Assembly: GCA_914767885.1 (NCBI GenBank)
Contig: CAJZBQ010000036.1
Coordinates: forward strand, 186,001 to 250,000
Direction of reading: 5' to 3'
Source: Blepharisma stoltei
Taxonomy: Eukaryota; Ciliophora; Heterotrichea; Heterotrichida; Blepharismidae
Length of the DNA: 64,000 nucleotides
Position numbers and translations under genes: made by a program. Below are positions 47,257 through 58,071 of this stretch, in pieces (position 1 is the first letter of the stretch; every line of letters starts with the position of its first letter). The notes under the pieces were generated by a model. It saw only the letters and a program-made list of their open reading frames with translations, was not told the DNA's origin and searched no databases.

Positions 47257-50200
47257 TTAAATTATTGTCTTGCTAATAACTTTTATTATGACAGCCACTA
47301 GTACCTTTAAGCCTTGAATAATAATGATATCAAATCCCAATGAAATAAGCACCATAGCCATCCATACCATCGATGAACTGTCATCAATATCATCTGAAAT
47401 TAAATAGCAAGCTACAACATTCAGTGCAATTGCCGCAATACAAATCGTATATGCTATAAAAATCATCAATTCTTCTTTTCTAGTCGTTTTTACTAAATCA
47501 GCAGCAGGCCTTATTCTTCCGCTTTGAAAAATTCATCCTATACAAGTAGCTAAAATATTGCATCCTACAGGTGCTGCACAAGCAAAAACTATTTGGGTAT
47601 CCCCCACTTTAATACTGGCAAATTCATAATTCCCAGTTGAACTCACCCCATCCCCATAGAAATCTATAAAAATTCCCAAAATAAAAGCTTGCAGCATCAT
47701 ATTGAAAAAAACAACAGAAAATCTTGCAGATCTTGAAAGATTTACAAGGTAAATAAAAAATGGGGATATATAAAAGTGATATTTCCATGGATTTAGAGCA
47801 CCGTTTTCTATGTCAGCGTCTTCTTGTGTATTCCTATATCTTTCGGTTTCTTGGGTGACTAATTTTATGCATGTTTCGCTCATACTTGTATTTATATGTT
47901 TTTGCGGAATTTCTTCTTTTAGATTTCCTGTGTCAAGATCATTAATTATTTCTCGATTTTCAAGCAGCTCGTCAAGTGGAGGATACAGTGGAATAGGATG
48001 CTCTAAGCCTTTGTCAACTGATTCTCTAGTAACAAATAGTCTGTGGCTTTTTACACTTGCTTCTGACTCTTTAGATACTTCTTGTTTATCTTGATTATTA
48101 TTTTTTTCTTCTACAATAGGCATAGATGGTGGAATCTCGTCATAATTTACCTTGACAAATGTAAAATCCATATTCTCTGGAGCAATGGATGTGGTACTCA
48201 TAAATTTGACTTTGCTTGACACGATATTTGTAAAGATTTTTCATTCTTTATTATCAATAATCCTTGATATAGTGATAATAGTAACTCTCCCTATGTATTA
48301 GAACAAAAAAATCTGTTCCAATTTAAAGTAATAAAAAATTAATTTATAAAAATATCAATTTAAATTGCTAACTTTGTTTATAATAATACTCTATTGCACT
48401 TCCCTTTAAGTTTTGGGATTATTAAAATGGATCTCAATTTTATCTATAAATAAAATTTAAACGGTGGGTTTATTTACTAAAAAAAATTTGAACTATAATT
48501 ATTCCAATTTCAAGAAGGGAGTAATATATAAAATAAACAACCCACACACATAATAAAAGACAATATACATTCTCATATTCGCACTCTGTGTAGAGCCATG
48601 TGAAGAAGACGAATGATATGGAACTAACTCCCCCCCCCCCCTCCGTGAGCGAACAAAACCATTAGAAAAATCGCCATTTTTTTGACCAAAAACCCACCCT
48701 CCGTGAGTGAACAAAAATTTTTTTTTAATAGAAAAAATTTTAATGGAAAAAAAATTTTGATATATAAGTGATAATTTAGTATAATGAAATCTAGAGCTAA
48801 TTCTGTTTAATTTTAAACAAATTGCGTTTTAAAACATAAATTTTGCAAATTAAATTAATATTTGCTTCCCAATTTTTGCAAATTAGGATTTTTTTAAATT
48901 TCGAAAAAAAATATTTTTTATAAAATTTATATATAAATTTTTTTTAAAAAAAAAAATTAAACCCCCCTCCGTGAGTGAACAAAATTTTTTTGTTCGCTCA
49001 CGGGGGGGGGGGGGGGGGGAGTAAGTCTACACCTGCAGAAAATAGTGAAGTATGTGTGCATTGGCAATGAACGGTAAAATTATCATAAGAAACAAAAACA
49101 CAGCCATTATCAGACCATGAAGTATTGTCATAAAAAACGCATTGTACAGGCTTTGTGGTCAGAGTATTAATATAATAAGGGATATATAAATCAATATAAT
49201 TAGGAGCAATATTCACATTTATTGTAAAATTTCCAGCATTAGAATGTGCTATCATTTTAAATTCAACACCTCGGTTATAAGTAGAGTCATCAGATTTGGT
49301 ATGGTCATATATGATAAAAATATACAAAATCGAGACAGAGTTGCTAGAAAGAGAAATACTTGAATTCGCTGGTAAAGAAACATTTCCTATATAAGAGGAA
49401 TTTGAAGGAGATTTATAGCCTGAAGACAGAGAGCTTGCTGATACCAATTTTGATGTTGCATGAATAAACTGAGCATCATTTGTAGCAGTTTCTCCAATTG
49501 CCATTGATGAACTATATGAAGTTATAATGTCGATTACTGCTTGATTTGTTTGGGATAATAATGAAGGTTTGCTTGATGCGGTGGTCTCTGCCATATGTGA
49601 AGCTTGGCCGATTGCATTAATCAAAGATCCTGCACTTCCACTGCTAATAGAAATATTATTACTTTTAGCGGTGTTTAAAATATTTGTTGCCAAAGCAAAA
49701 ACGTTATCTCGGTTTTCATCGTTTATTAGAGTGCTATTTGGCCTTGTGGTGGCTTCTAGCGATTGGATTATAGTTTCGAGATTTTGATTGTCCATTTCAG
49801 GGACTTCTGATATATAGAGGAAACCTCTATATAGCGCTGAAAGCGCAGACATTTTCCCAGGAGCTTTCCAAGTTCGTCGGACCAAATCGCTTTTTGGTCC
49901 GACCAAGGCATTGATTTGGTGCAACCAACCGATAAATTCCGATCAGAATTTATCGGCCTTACAGCGCCAAACATAAGAAACTTCTATAATTTGGCTTATT
50001 AATTTTAGGTTTGTCCCAATTGCGTCTTGAACTGTTGTAGAATTTCTGTTAGGATTGGGGATTAAATAGTTATTTATATTATTCACATAGTTCAACTTAG
50101 AAAATAGTTTAGGATTCGACTCATTGTATGAGGATTGAAGAATGCTTAATAAATCAGTTGTATATAATGATGGGTATGAGTCAATGGTTATAAATGTACT

Positions 50201-53200
50201 AGAAGTTCCATAGCTACCGTAGCTATCATAGACTTTTACGAAAATTTCTAAGCTTTTTGCACTTGGAAGAAAAGTATATTCTTTTGAATTGAATTTATAG
50301 GTAAAATTAATAATAAAATATGGAAAAGGAATAGATGTAAAAATTATAATTTTAATTACAAAGGTATATATAAATAGGATGATTCATTTCTGAAATTCAA
50401 TGAAACTTCTTGCCCATTTAAAATATATCCAAAATGATAAGTTATTGAGGAAGAGTAAGGAGCATATCAATTTTCTGCTGATAAATAAAAAATAGTGCTG
50501 AACTCAGTACCATAGCTTGGGCTTACTGATACATATCCACCTGTGGGTGGATTATCAGTCGCAAATGATAAAGGATACTCATAAAGCCCCGTTGAGCATG
50601 ACAAAGTGTATGTTAACAAATAAGTTGCCCCAGGCATTAATGATCCTGCCTTAAATCCTATAGAATTCGAATTTCGGTCCCCGGTTAGTATATATGTATA
50701 CCCACTTTTTATTGTCCAATAGCTTATATAGCTTTCAGAAATTTCAGGTAGTGCTCACAGCACAAAAGATTTCTTTGTATTTACATATTGAGGAATATCA
50801 GAAAAGCTTACAGTAGGAAATTCTCTAGTTTTCGTATAAACATAAATCGTCTGGGTAGAAGTTCTTGATAATTTTGATACAGAAACGGAAAAAATATATG
50901 CTGAGCTTACGTGGAACGTGTTTTCTGGGACATAAAGAATTTGTGAATATCTTTCGGGAATAATATTGGAAACATTGTTACCATTTACGGTGCAGGATCA
51001 TATAAAGGAATAGTCACCAGGAATCTGATCTGGGTCTGTAACAGATACTGGGATTGATAAGCTGTTTGTATAATAAAGGGCTATTTGGGTATTTGTGACA
51101 GAAACTATTAAATCTGATGGCGAAAAATCCAATACAATCTGTGTAGCCCCTGGCAACGTCTTTTTACTGTTATTTATTTCTACTCCAAACGTATAAGTCC
51201 CTATACTAAAGATTGAGCTTGGAATATATAAAATTGTCGGTAATGTTTGTGCCCCCCAAAGCTTATTTTCATTTACTCTTACATAATCTCCAACCATCTC
51301 TTCAATTTTTCACGAATAATATAAAGTATCATTATTATAACAATTTCCACCTGCTTGTATCGTAATTGATTTGCTTTCACTCGTCGTTAATGTGGTGCTT
51401 ATATATTGGTCATACATAACTAAAAGACCTATATCGTCAATTAATTTTACTTTTTTTGATACTGATGAAGAATATCCGAGCCAATTGGTAATTGTAAGAT
51501 TAATGGTCACTTTTGAAGCTGATAAGGAATAGCGACTTACTGTAATAGAGCTTGTAGAAGTGGTATAGGAAGTTTTTTCGTTTAAAGATGAAATTGAAGG
51601 AGATGAGGAAAAAGACCAACTGTAGGTAAATGGTCGGTAATAGCTGCCTGTTGATAAAGAGCCATCTATAAGAAGATCATCACATTGAATATATAGCTGA
51701 TATGGGAGACTTAGCTTGGCTGTCGGCTTTATTATAGGCATTGGATATTTTGAAGCAATCGATACTGATAATGCGTAAGGCGGAAATCCACATATATCCC
51801 AGTCGGTATGTAGCGCTCCGCCTTTAAACGTTACGCTGCTAGCTGGAAGAACCGTAGAGTTAACTCCAAGGGCTAAAGTCAGAGTTTTCATATCAGAGCT
51901 CCAATTGCATATTGGATTTTTACCTAAATTTCTTATTGAAATAGCATCAAATAAGGAATCACATGTGTTTGAGACTGAATAAGAAACTGAGTATTTCATC
52001 TCATAAATAATTGATAAATAATTTTCAGAAAAATAAGAGTTCACATCTCCCTGCTGGAAGTTATATATGCAGGGGTAGCACTGATTATCAGCTTCAAAAT
52101 ATTCACTTACACATACACATTGGCCATCTGCTTGGTTATACTGAGAATGTTCTTTGCAAGTGCATTTATTATTTGCTGATGAAGCTAAATCAACACAACT
52201 TGAGCATTCGCTTGCTTGAAATCCAGTTGCAGTTGAGCATAATTCATCTATACTAATTCCTTATGAATAGCGTACTAAGAAGTTTTGGTAGACGCGAAGT
52301 TGTGATTAATCTTTTTATGGGCCAGGCAAATAGAAAACAAAAATATAGATAAAAATACAAGCTTCGATGTGCAAGGCTTTTTAATTAAGACTTTTATTAA
52401 GAATGAGTTTTTTAATTCGCTTTAGTAGGTATTCATATGGAATTAGTATAAATTAAGTCTGCAGTTTCCATTTCTGACACATCCATAGGTGCAGGCTGCA
52501 TCGCAATTAATGCAGCTTCCTGACGAGTAAAATTGCAATTGTGAGCACGAAGATAAGCAGGTTCCATCACTTGGGCATGCAGAACATCCACATGATGTAG
52601 AAGGCTGAGAGATAGAAATTAAAGAGCTGTATATCATAAATTCATATATAAATCCTGTAAAATAGTCACTAGCCGTTAGAGATGCCCCAATTGTAAAAGT
52701 AGATGAGGTATCTCGAACAAAGCAATGGGAATAGGATTGCTGATTATCAAGATTTCCATCAATATAGAGTGAAATCTCAATGTCATAACTAGCTCTTTGG
52801 ACTTGCAGGCCGATATTATATCATTGTCCAGAGTTCACTTGAACTGAACTTTGCAATGTCAATGCATTTGCAGAATTAGTAGTATCGTCATATACTTCAT
52901 AGCTTACAAAGATATAAGAGTTAGAATTGAGGCTTAAAGAAAATAGTACTCCTCTATATTCTTTAGAAAAAATATATGAGTTGGATATAGGCCTTACCCA
53001 TGCTAGAATAGTCTGAGTGTTGCCAATAATAATCTTTCTTGAATCAGCTGAATTAGGAGGTAAAGACACATATTGACTCCCTGAGAAATAAAGGCCTAGC
53101 TGATATAATGCACAACATAATTTTTATAAGCGATTTAAATGCAAATTTTCTTTGTATGCAAAATATTTGAAAAGAAGACTATATGAGTAGATAAAAAATC

Positions 53201-56200
53201 GGCATGTGAAAAAGGCTATAAAAAAATTCACTTTATTAATAGACGGTAACTGGGTTATTAGCGTCAGTATCCCATAAACCCGTCGTAGAACCCATAAAAG
53301 CTTTATAGCCATACACTAAGTCAAGTATTTCATTAGTCAGCTTATTAAACACATAATGGATCTGCAAATCTTTTGCATTTTGCTTTACACATGCCGATGC
53401 AGATTCGCTATACCCTATAGGGCATGTGTCTAGGCATAACCCAGTTTCAGGATTCATATAATATCCAAATCCACAAGCAGAGCAATCTCCATTATAAGAA
53501 GTGCTGCACTTCGAGCAATAGCTAAAACAAGATTTGCACGATGAAGATGAATTTTCATAATAAGACCCATCATTACATTCACAGGTCCCGGAACTGCCTA
53601 TTCCAGCATTAGTTATACAGCCACTACAAGTGCCAGCAACATAATCACTGCAATAGTAGCATAAAGGATCGTCACACAAATTGCAGTCAGTGCCTCTAAC
53701 ACATCCAGTGTAAGTTGTTGAGGTAAAGCATTGGCTTGGACATGGATATTCATTACCATTTGAATCAATATAATCAAATCATATAACATTCGAAATGCAA
53801 TAGTTTGTGGATTTAATGCAATACTGATTTCCTGACATTCCTTGAGAGATTGTTGAAACTTCAGTTGTTAAATCTAATTTGTAATTTCATACTATATAAA
53901 TAAACGGCAATCGGCCGGAGATTATATTCGCACATAATCAGAGCTATACACAGATAGAGAGCTGGCTTTAACATGAGTACTGCCAGCATCTATATGCGAA
54001 GACTGACAGACAATCATGACTGCTCTACCTTGGAGCAGTCAATAATGACGCCCACCTAATAGAGGTTAGTGCAATATATAGAGAGAGGCAAGAGAGAGAT
54101 TCATCGAGGATTTGGTAAATATACCACCTCTAATGGGCTTTAGACAGTTGAATATTGCATTGCACAAGCCTGAGTTCCTTGAGCAGTTAAGGAAATGCCT
54201 AAGTAGGACGTAAAAATGTCCTCTCGAATGAACAGGGGAACTAAGAGGTTTTATGAGAAGTATACTTGCCAATTTTTTTGAAAATTACAAAACGAAAATG
54301 GCAATTCTCCCTTATGATTTTGATGAGCTTATTCAGACTTATAATATTTAATGCAAGTGCATTGGATCATATTTTTCTAGTCGGCATTCTGCTAGGGTAT
54401 AGAAATTTATTATACCGATTAAAAAAAATATAGTCCAGCGCGCTAGCCGTATACAGTATCAGATTGATTAGGCATTTTAGTAAAACAATGATATTTAAGC
54501 AATTTTATTTATGGGTTTGGTTTTTTTTTCAAATAATTTCTACATAGTAAAAGCAGTTTAATACTAGTCGCATAGGGTTAGAGACTGCTCCAAGTTAAAT
54601 GAGGAGGTCGATGTTTTTCGCTCAGCGTATCCAAAGGAAGGTGACTCTTAGGTGGAACTTGTGCAGAAGTTGATTGACAAGGTGCCGCTCTAGTTGGCTG
54701 GTTCGGCTGTAGCGCCATTTGCTAGGCATGGGGCAATTTACTTAAAGCTATTTTTCCATCTGAATCGTTGACATCACTAGTTGGGCTCATAAGGCTTTTA
54801 AACTCTTGAGGCACTGTGATTTAAATAAAAATTAATAGAAAGTAATTCCACGCCTTTAATCCGTAGACAAGTCCATTAAAATATGCTGAGCTTCCATCAT
54901 AGCCAAGATAAAAGTAATAGTCTAGGACTACGTCTCCGAAAAAGCCAACACCTATATCTTCTGGTGCAGAGTCAGCTTGCCCATTTATATAGCAGATAAT
55001 GCTACTATGCTTATTGGAAAACCCTACAGCGAATCCATAATAATTTCATTGCCCTGTTCTTATACAGTCTCTACATATGAATTGCATTCCCTATTTGAAT
55101 ATTTATTTATTATTATAACTAGTCTGCATAAGTATAGAATAATCGCAAGAATGAGTAAATGAGTTCTGCCCTTGGATTCAAAGCACAATTTTAGGATTAT
55201 AGCCATTAATATTTGCATATAAATAAACTATTCCATTAGCATCAGCTTTATGTAGAAGAGGAGTTGTGGAAGAAGATGAGAGGGACTTTGGGTTTATCCA
55301 CATTCCTATCGAAAACTGAGGACTAAAGGTGAGCTGCTTGCTATTATCAACATCTGCATAAGTATCTCCACTGTTCTGACCAACAGGCGTAACAAATGAC
55401 ATTTTTGAAGCAGTCCCATCAAAATAATACCCTCTATATCTGACAGGAATTGGGTCATCAGATTCAAGTTCTGGATAAAACTGAGACGTCGAGCCAGCCA
55501 AAATTTTAAGTCCACTTACAGAATCTACTACAGTCCCTTGAATTTTGGTAAAAAGAGCATCGAAAATCAATTTATTTGTAGTGCTACAGGCATTGGTAGA
55601 GCCAATTTGAGAAAAACCAGTAGGGCATGAGTGTATGCAAACACTCTGGGCCATGTAATAATAACTGCTAGGATTAGAAGTGTCTGCAAGGCAAGAGGTA
55701 CAGCCTGCAATATCAGTAGTTGAGCACTCAGAGCATATAGAGTTGCATGCTTGGCAGTCATTTGTAGTACTTGAATATCCTTTCCCACTAGCACATCTGC
55801 ATGGATTATAAGCTGAGATTGATTGAGCACTTGAAATGCATTGAGTGCAGGCATCACTCGTAAAACCAGTGCAATCTAAGCATAATTCGCTATCACACAA
55901 ATTATATACAGATTCAGATCTAACACAACCATGAGTTAATGACGCATCACAATTAGTGCAGGCTGACCCATCATAGTATTGAGTAATTGGGCAGTTTACT
56001 ATACATTGATTGGTAGATGAAGGACAATAACAGCCCGAGCATGAGTTTGAAACCTCACTATTTAAATCATAATTGGTTTTCCAAGCTTTAATCTCATAAA
56101 TAAAGCCTTGGAAATAAGTGGAAGAGTCAGGAGTTCCTGATGAATCAAGCTTTACTCCAATTGAAAAGTGAGATGCTAAAACTAAATCTTGATAGAAATA

Positions 56201-57493
56201 ACTTCCCAAGTCATTATTGTATTTATTTTCGCCATTGATATACAAATTAATAGCGCTAGATCCAGATGAAACCTCTAAACTGAATCCTATGTAATTTCAA
56301 GTCTGTGTTGTAAGAAAGCAAATATAGCACATGTAAGTAGATGGCCCAAAATTTTTGAGGTAAATCTGGATTTTTAAAGCGCCAGATGAAAAGCCTAAAT
56401 CAATGTATCTGTTCCCAGAGTTGTCGTCTAGCTTAGAAATTAAGGCTCCTGAAATCAATGTTGGGTTTATTCACATTCCTAAAGCAAACTGTGGAGAAAA
56501 TGCTAGCTGTTTAGAGTTATCTGCTGCGGTTAATGGTGAGCTTGAGGTTAAACCTTGGTTTTGGTCGACAAAAGTCATATACGAAGAACTTCCATCAAAC
56601 CAGTAGCCTCTGTCTTTGGCTGGATATGGGTCATTTGAATCGGAATTTAGATAAAAACCTGAAGAAGTCCCAGTCAAAATTTGAAGGCTGCTAACAGAGT
56701 CGGTGACTGTGCCTTCAATTTTAGTAAAAGAAGCATCAAAGATTAATGACGATTGTGATGATGATACACAGGCATTAGAAGAAATTGTGAAGCCGGTTGG
56801 ACAAAAATCTAAACATACTGTTTGGATTAAATAAGTGTTTGAATCGCATGATGTGCAGCCAATAGAGCAGGATGGCGTTAAAAGTCTTTTATTCTCTTGA
56901 AGAAGTTTGCAAGAATTCGTATCCCAAAAGAAAGAAGGGCAGGCTGGTTTGCAATTTTTACACTCATCACTATTGGGAGTTGGGAATTGCTCATATGAAA
57001 TATCTTCTTCTAATGCTTTTGAATTTTCATCATATGAAATTTCTAAAATACCTTGAAATTTATAATTTTCTTCAAATCCTCCAAAAATTCATAGGTAAAA
57101 CACTTGATCTTGTTTATTAGTCAATTTCAAACCAATTTTTATGGTCTTTTCGTTTAAAATCTCAAAGGCAATTGGCGCAGAATTTTTTGAGACAACTTTG
57201 GTTTGAATGAAACTATTTGAGTCAATATTTGAAAAGTCAATAAATATTTCTTGAGTCTCTTTAGTTATAGAAATTAGAAGACCTTGGTATACTTGATTTG
57301 CTGCAAATTCAGGAGTAGAACAATTAGAATTTCTTATTAAGCTGCATATAAATTTGAAAGAATCTCCAGTTTTTTCAAGTAGCTCTTTCTGAAAGCAATC
57401 AACACAAGCATAATTTCATGCGTCCATGCAAGAAGTTTCACATAAGCTGAAAGCTAAATCCAATAGCAAGATAACAATTCAGAAGATTGCCAT
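47257..57493 (-). CDS. Polycystin-1-like membrane protein (LamG-like, EGF-like, REJ, GPS)
   Basis: Starts at ATG 57493-57491 (M-A-I-F-W-I-V-I-L-L-L-D-L-A-F-S, signal peptide) and ends with TAA 47257-47259. Removing eight inserts leaves 8016 nt (2671 residues). Approximate order: Cys-containing start; three LamG/concanavalin-like modules (~265-485, 645-860, 1080-1235; motifs G-Y-W-F-D-G, G-M-W-I-N-P, L-Y-I-N-G), each followed by EGF/furin-like Cys repeats; a REJ-like region (~1365-2020, with D-D-L-L-I-D-G-S); a GPS autoproteolysis-type motif near 2283 (H-C-Q-C-T-H-T-S-L-F); a first membrane segment; an acidic cytoplasmic stretch; and about four more membrane segments (N-L-S-R-S-A-R-F-S-V.., G-R-I-R-P), as in polycystin-1 relatives. 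No PLAT domain or channel core is evident. A mechanosensory or adhesion role is inferred from the family. Confidence 0.88.
48284..48523. mobile_element. 240-bp TA-bounded IES (in polycystin-like gene)
   Basis: TA at 48282-48283 and 48522-48523. Removal joins G-L-F-I-L-Y-I-T-I-I-T-I-S-R-I-I-D-N-K-E-W in frame, extending the first membrane segment into the cytoplasmic part. Ends: CTCTCCC..GAACAAAAAAA and CTCCCTTCTTGAAATTGG on the reverse strand, the MITE-family pattern in worn form. Confidence 0.88.
48627..49023 (+). mobile_element. 397-bp MITE-like IES (in polycystin-like gene)
   Basis: TA at 48625-48626 and 49022-49023. Removal gives F-S-A-G-V-D-L-V-P-Y-H-S-S-S-S-H just after the GPS motif. 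Almost identical to 33445-33839. Long C and G runs at the two ends (11-18 bases) mark the outermost terminus. Confidence 0.95.
49815..49975. mobile_element. 161-bp TA-bounded IES with internal hairpins (in polycystin-like gene)
   Basis: TA at 49813-49814 and 49974-49975. Removal gives S-Q-I-I-E-V-S-Y-I-S-E-V-P-E-M-D-N-Q in frame. Two internal inverted repeats: GTCGGACCAAA..TTTGGTCCGAC and CCGATAAATTC..GAATTTATCGG. No paralogue is available, so the boundary rests on frame and structure. Confidence 0.78.
50298..50366. mobile_element. 69-bp TA-bounded IES (in polycystin-like gene)
   Basis: Removal joins N-E-S-S-Y-L-Y-K-F-N-S-K-E-Y in frame; the insert brings a stop. Ends TATAGGTAAAATTAATAA and TATACCTTTGTAATTAAA (reverse strand) form a weak inverted repeat. 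The TATATATA run leaves the exact phase ambiguous by a few bases. Confidence 0.7.
52251..52450. mobile_element. 200-bp TA-bounded IES with inverted ends (in polycystin-like gene)
   Basis: TA at 52249-52250 and 52449-52450. Removal gives N-C-R-L-N-L-D-E-L-C-S-T-A-T-G-F-Q-A-S-E-C, restoring an EGF-like Cys spacing. Ends TACTAATTCCTTATGAATA and TACTAATTCCATATGAATA on opposite strands. Confidence 0.9.
53106..53241. mobile_element. 136-bp TA-bounded IES (in polycystin-like gene)
   Basis: TA at 53104-53105 and 53240-53241. Removal gives N-N-P-V-T-V-Y-Q-L-G-L-Y-F-S-G-S-Q-Y-V-S-L, equivalent to D-P-I-P-V-R-Y-R-G-Y-Y-F-D-G in the previous LamG-like module. Confidence 0.83.
53884..54844. mobile_element. 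961-bp TA-bounded insert (in polycystin-like gene)
   Basis: TA at 53882-53883 and 54843-54844. Removal gives L-K-A-W-N-Y-K-L-D-L-T-T-E-V-S, equivalent to I-K-A-W-K-T-N-Y-D-L-N-S-E-V-S one module earlier. It is the longest insert found. The interior has GC-richer blocks (53930-54240, 54560-54740) and no convincing gene. Confidence 0.85.
55065..55121. mobile_element. 57-bp TA-bounded insert (in polycystin-like gene)
   Basis: TA at 55063-55064 and 55120-55121. It carries an in-frame TAA and TAG; removal gives Y-S-I-L-M-Q-T-I-R-T-G-Q-W-N-Y-Y-G-F, aligning with C-F-L-T-T-Q-T-W-N-Y-I-G-F in the previous LamG-like module. Shortest insert in the window. Confidence 0.7.
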
Positions 57494-58071
57494 ATATCTA
57501 ATTTTATTGCCACTTAATAATTAATTAATTATCAATAATCTAGCATCAAGTGATACTTTTATCGTATGATAAGCTAATTAGAGACTGTTATATGAATTAG
57601 ACTATAATAACGTATAAATAAAATCATACATTTATTTTTTAGAGAGTTGCCATAACTTTTTATTTATTCGCAACATGCAAGGAACTTTATTTTTATATAG
57701 CTAAGGGATGCTTTTTCAATCTAAAAAAATTTAACTGATTTAATTATTAATTATCAAATTATATGAAGTGGAGTGTTTATTAACTTTCTCAAGATGAAAT
57801 TGTGATTACTCTAATTGAGAAGAATAGAATTTAAATTAAATTCAACCTTTTATAAGCCAAATTTTCAAATAATGAATTTGGAGTTGATTAAACTCCAAAA
57901 ATTGAACTCGATTAGCATTTTTATTTTAAGCTACATATTCAAAAATTGTTATTTTTGGCAAAGTTTTTGTAAATAAAAGAAATTTGGCAATTAATGCTTT
58001 AATATTTGCATACTGCTATAAATATGCACCTTTTAAAAATCAGTTGCTATTAAAAGATTTTACTTAAATTA
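57494..58071. other. Intergenic region upstream of the polycystin-like gene
   Basis: About 580 bp, strongly AT-rich. No gene, RNA or repeat recognised. Confidence 0.55.

Noticed and set aside
48499-48714. Short ORF reading through the C-rich insert end
   Set aside because: It mixes real polycystin-like coding with MITE sequence; the true frame appears only after removing 48627-49023.
48998-49924. ORF ending in a poly-Pro stretch
   Set aside because: The Pro run is the G/C-rich terminus of the MITE, not a protein tail; the start lies inside insert 49815-49975.
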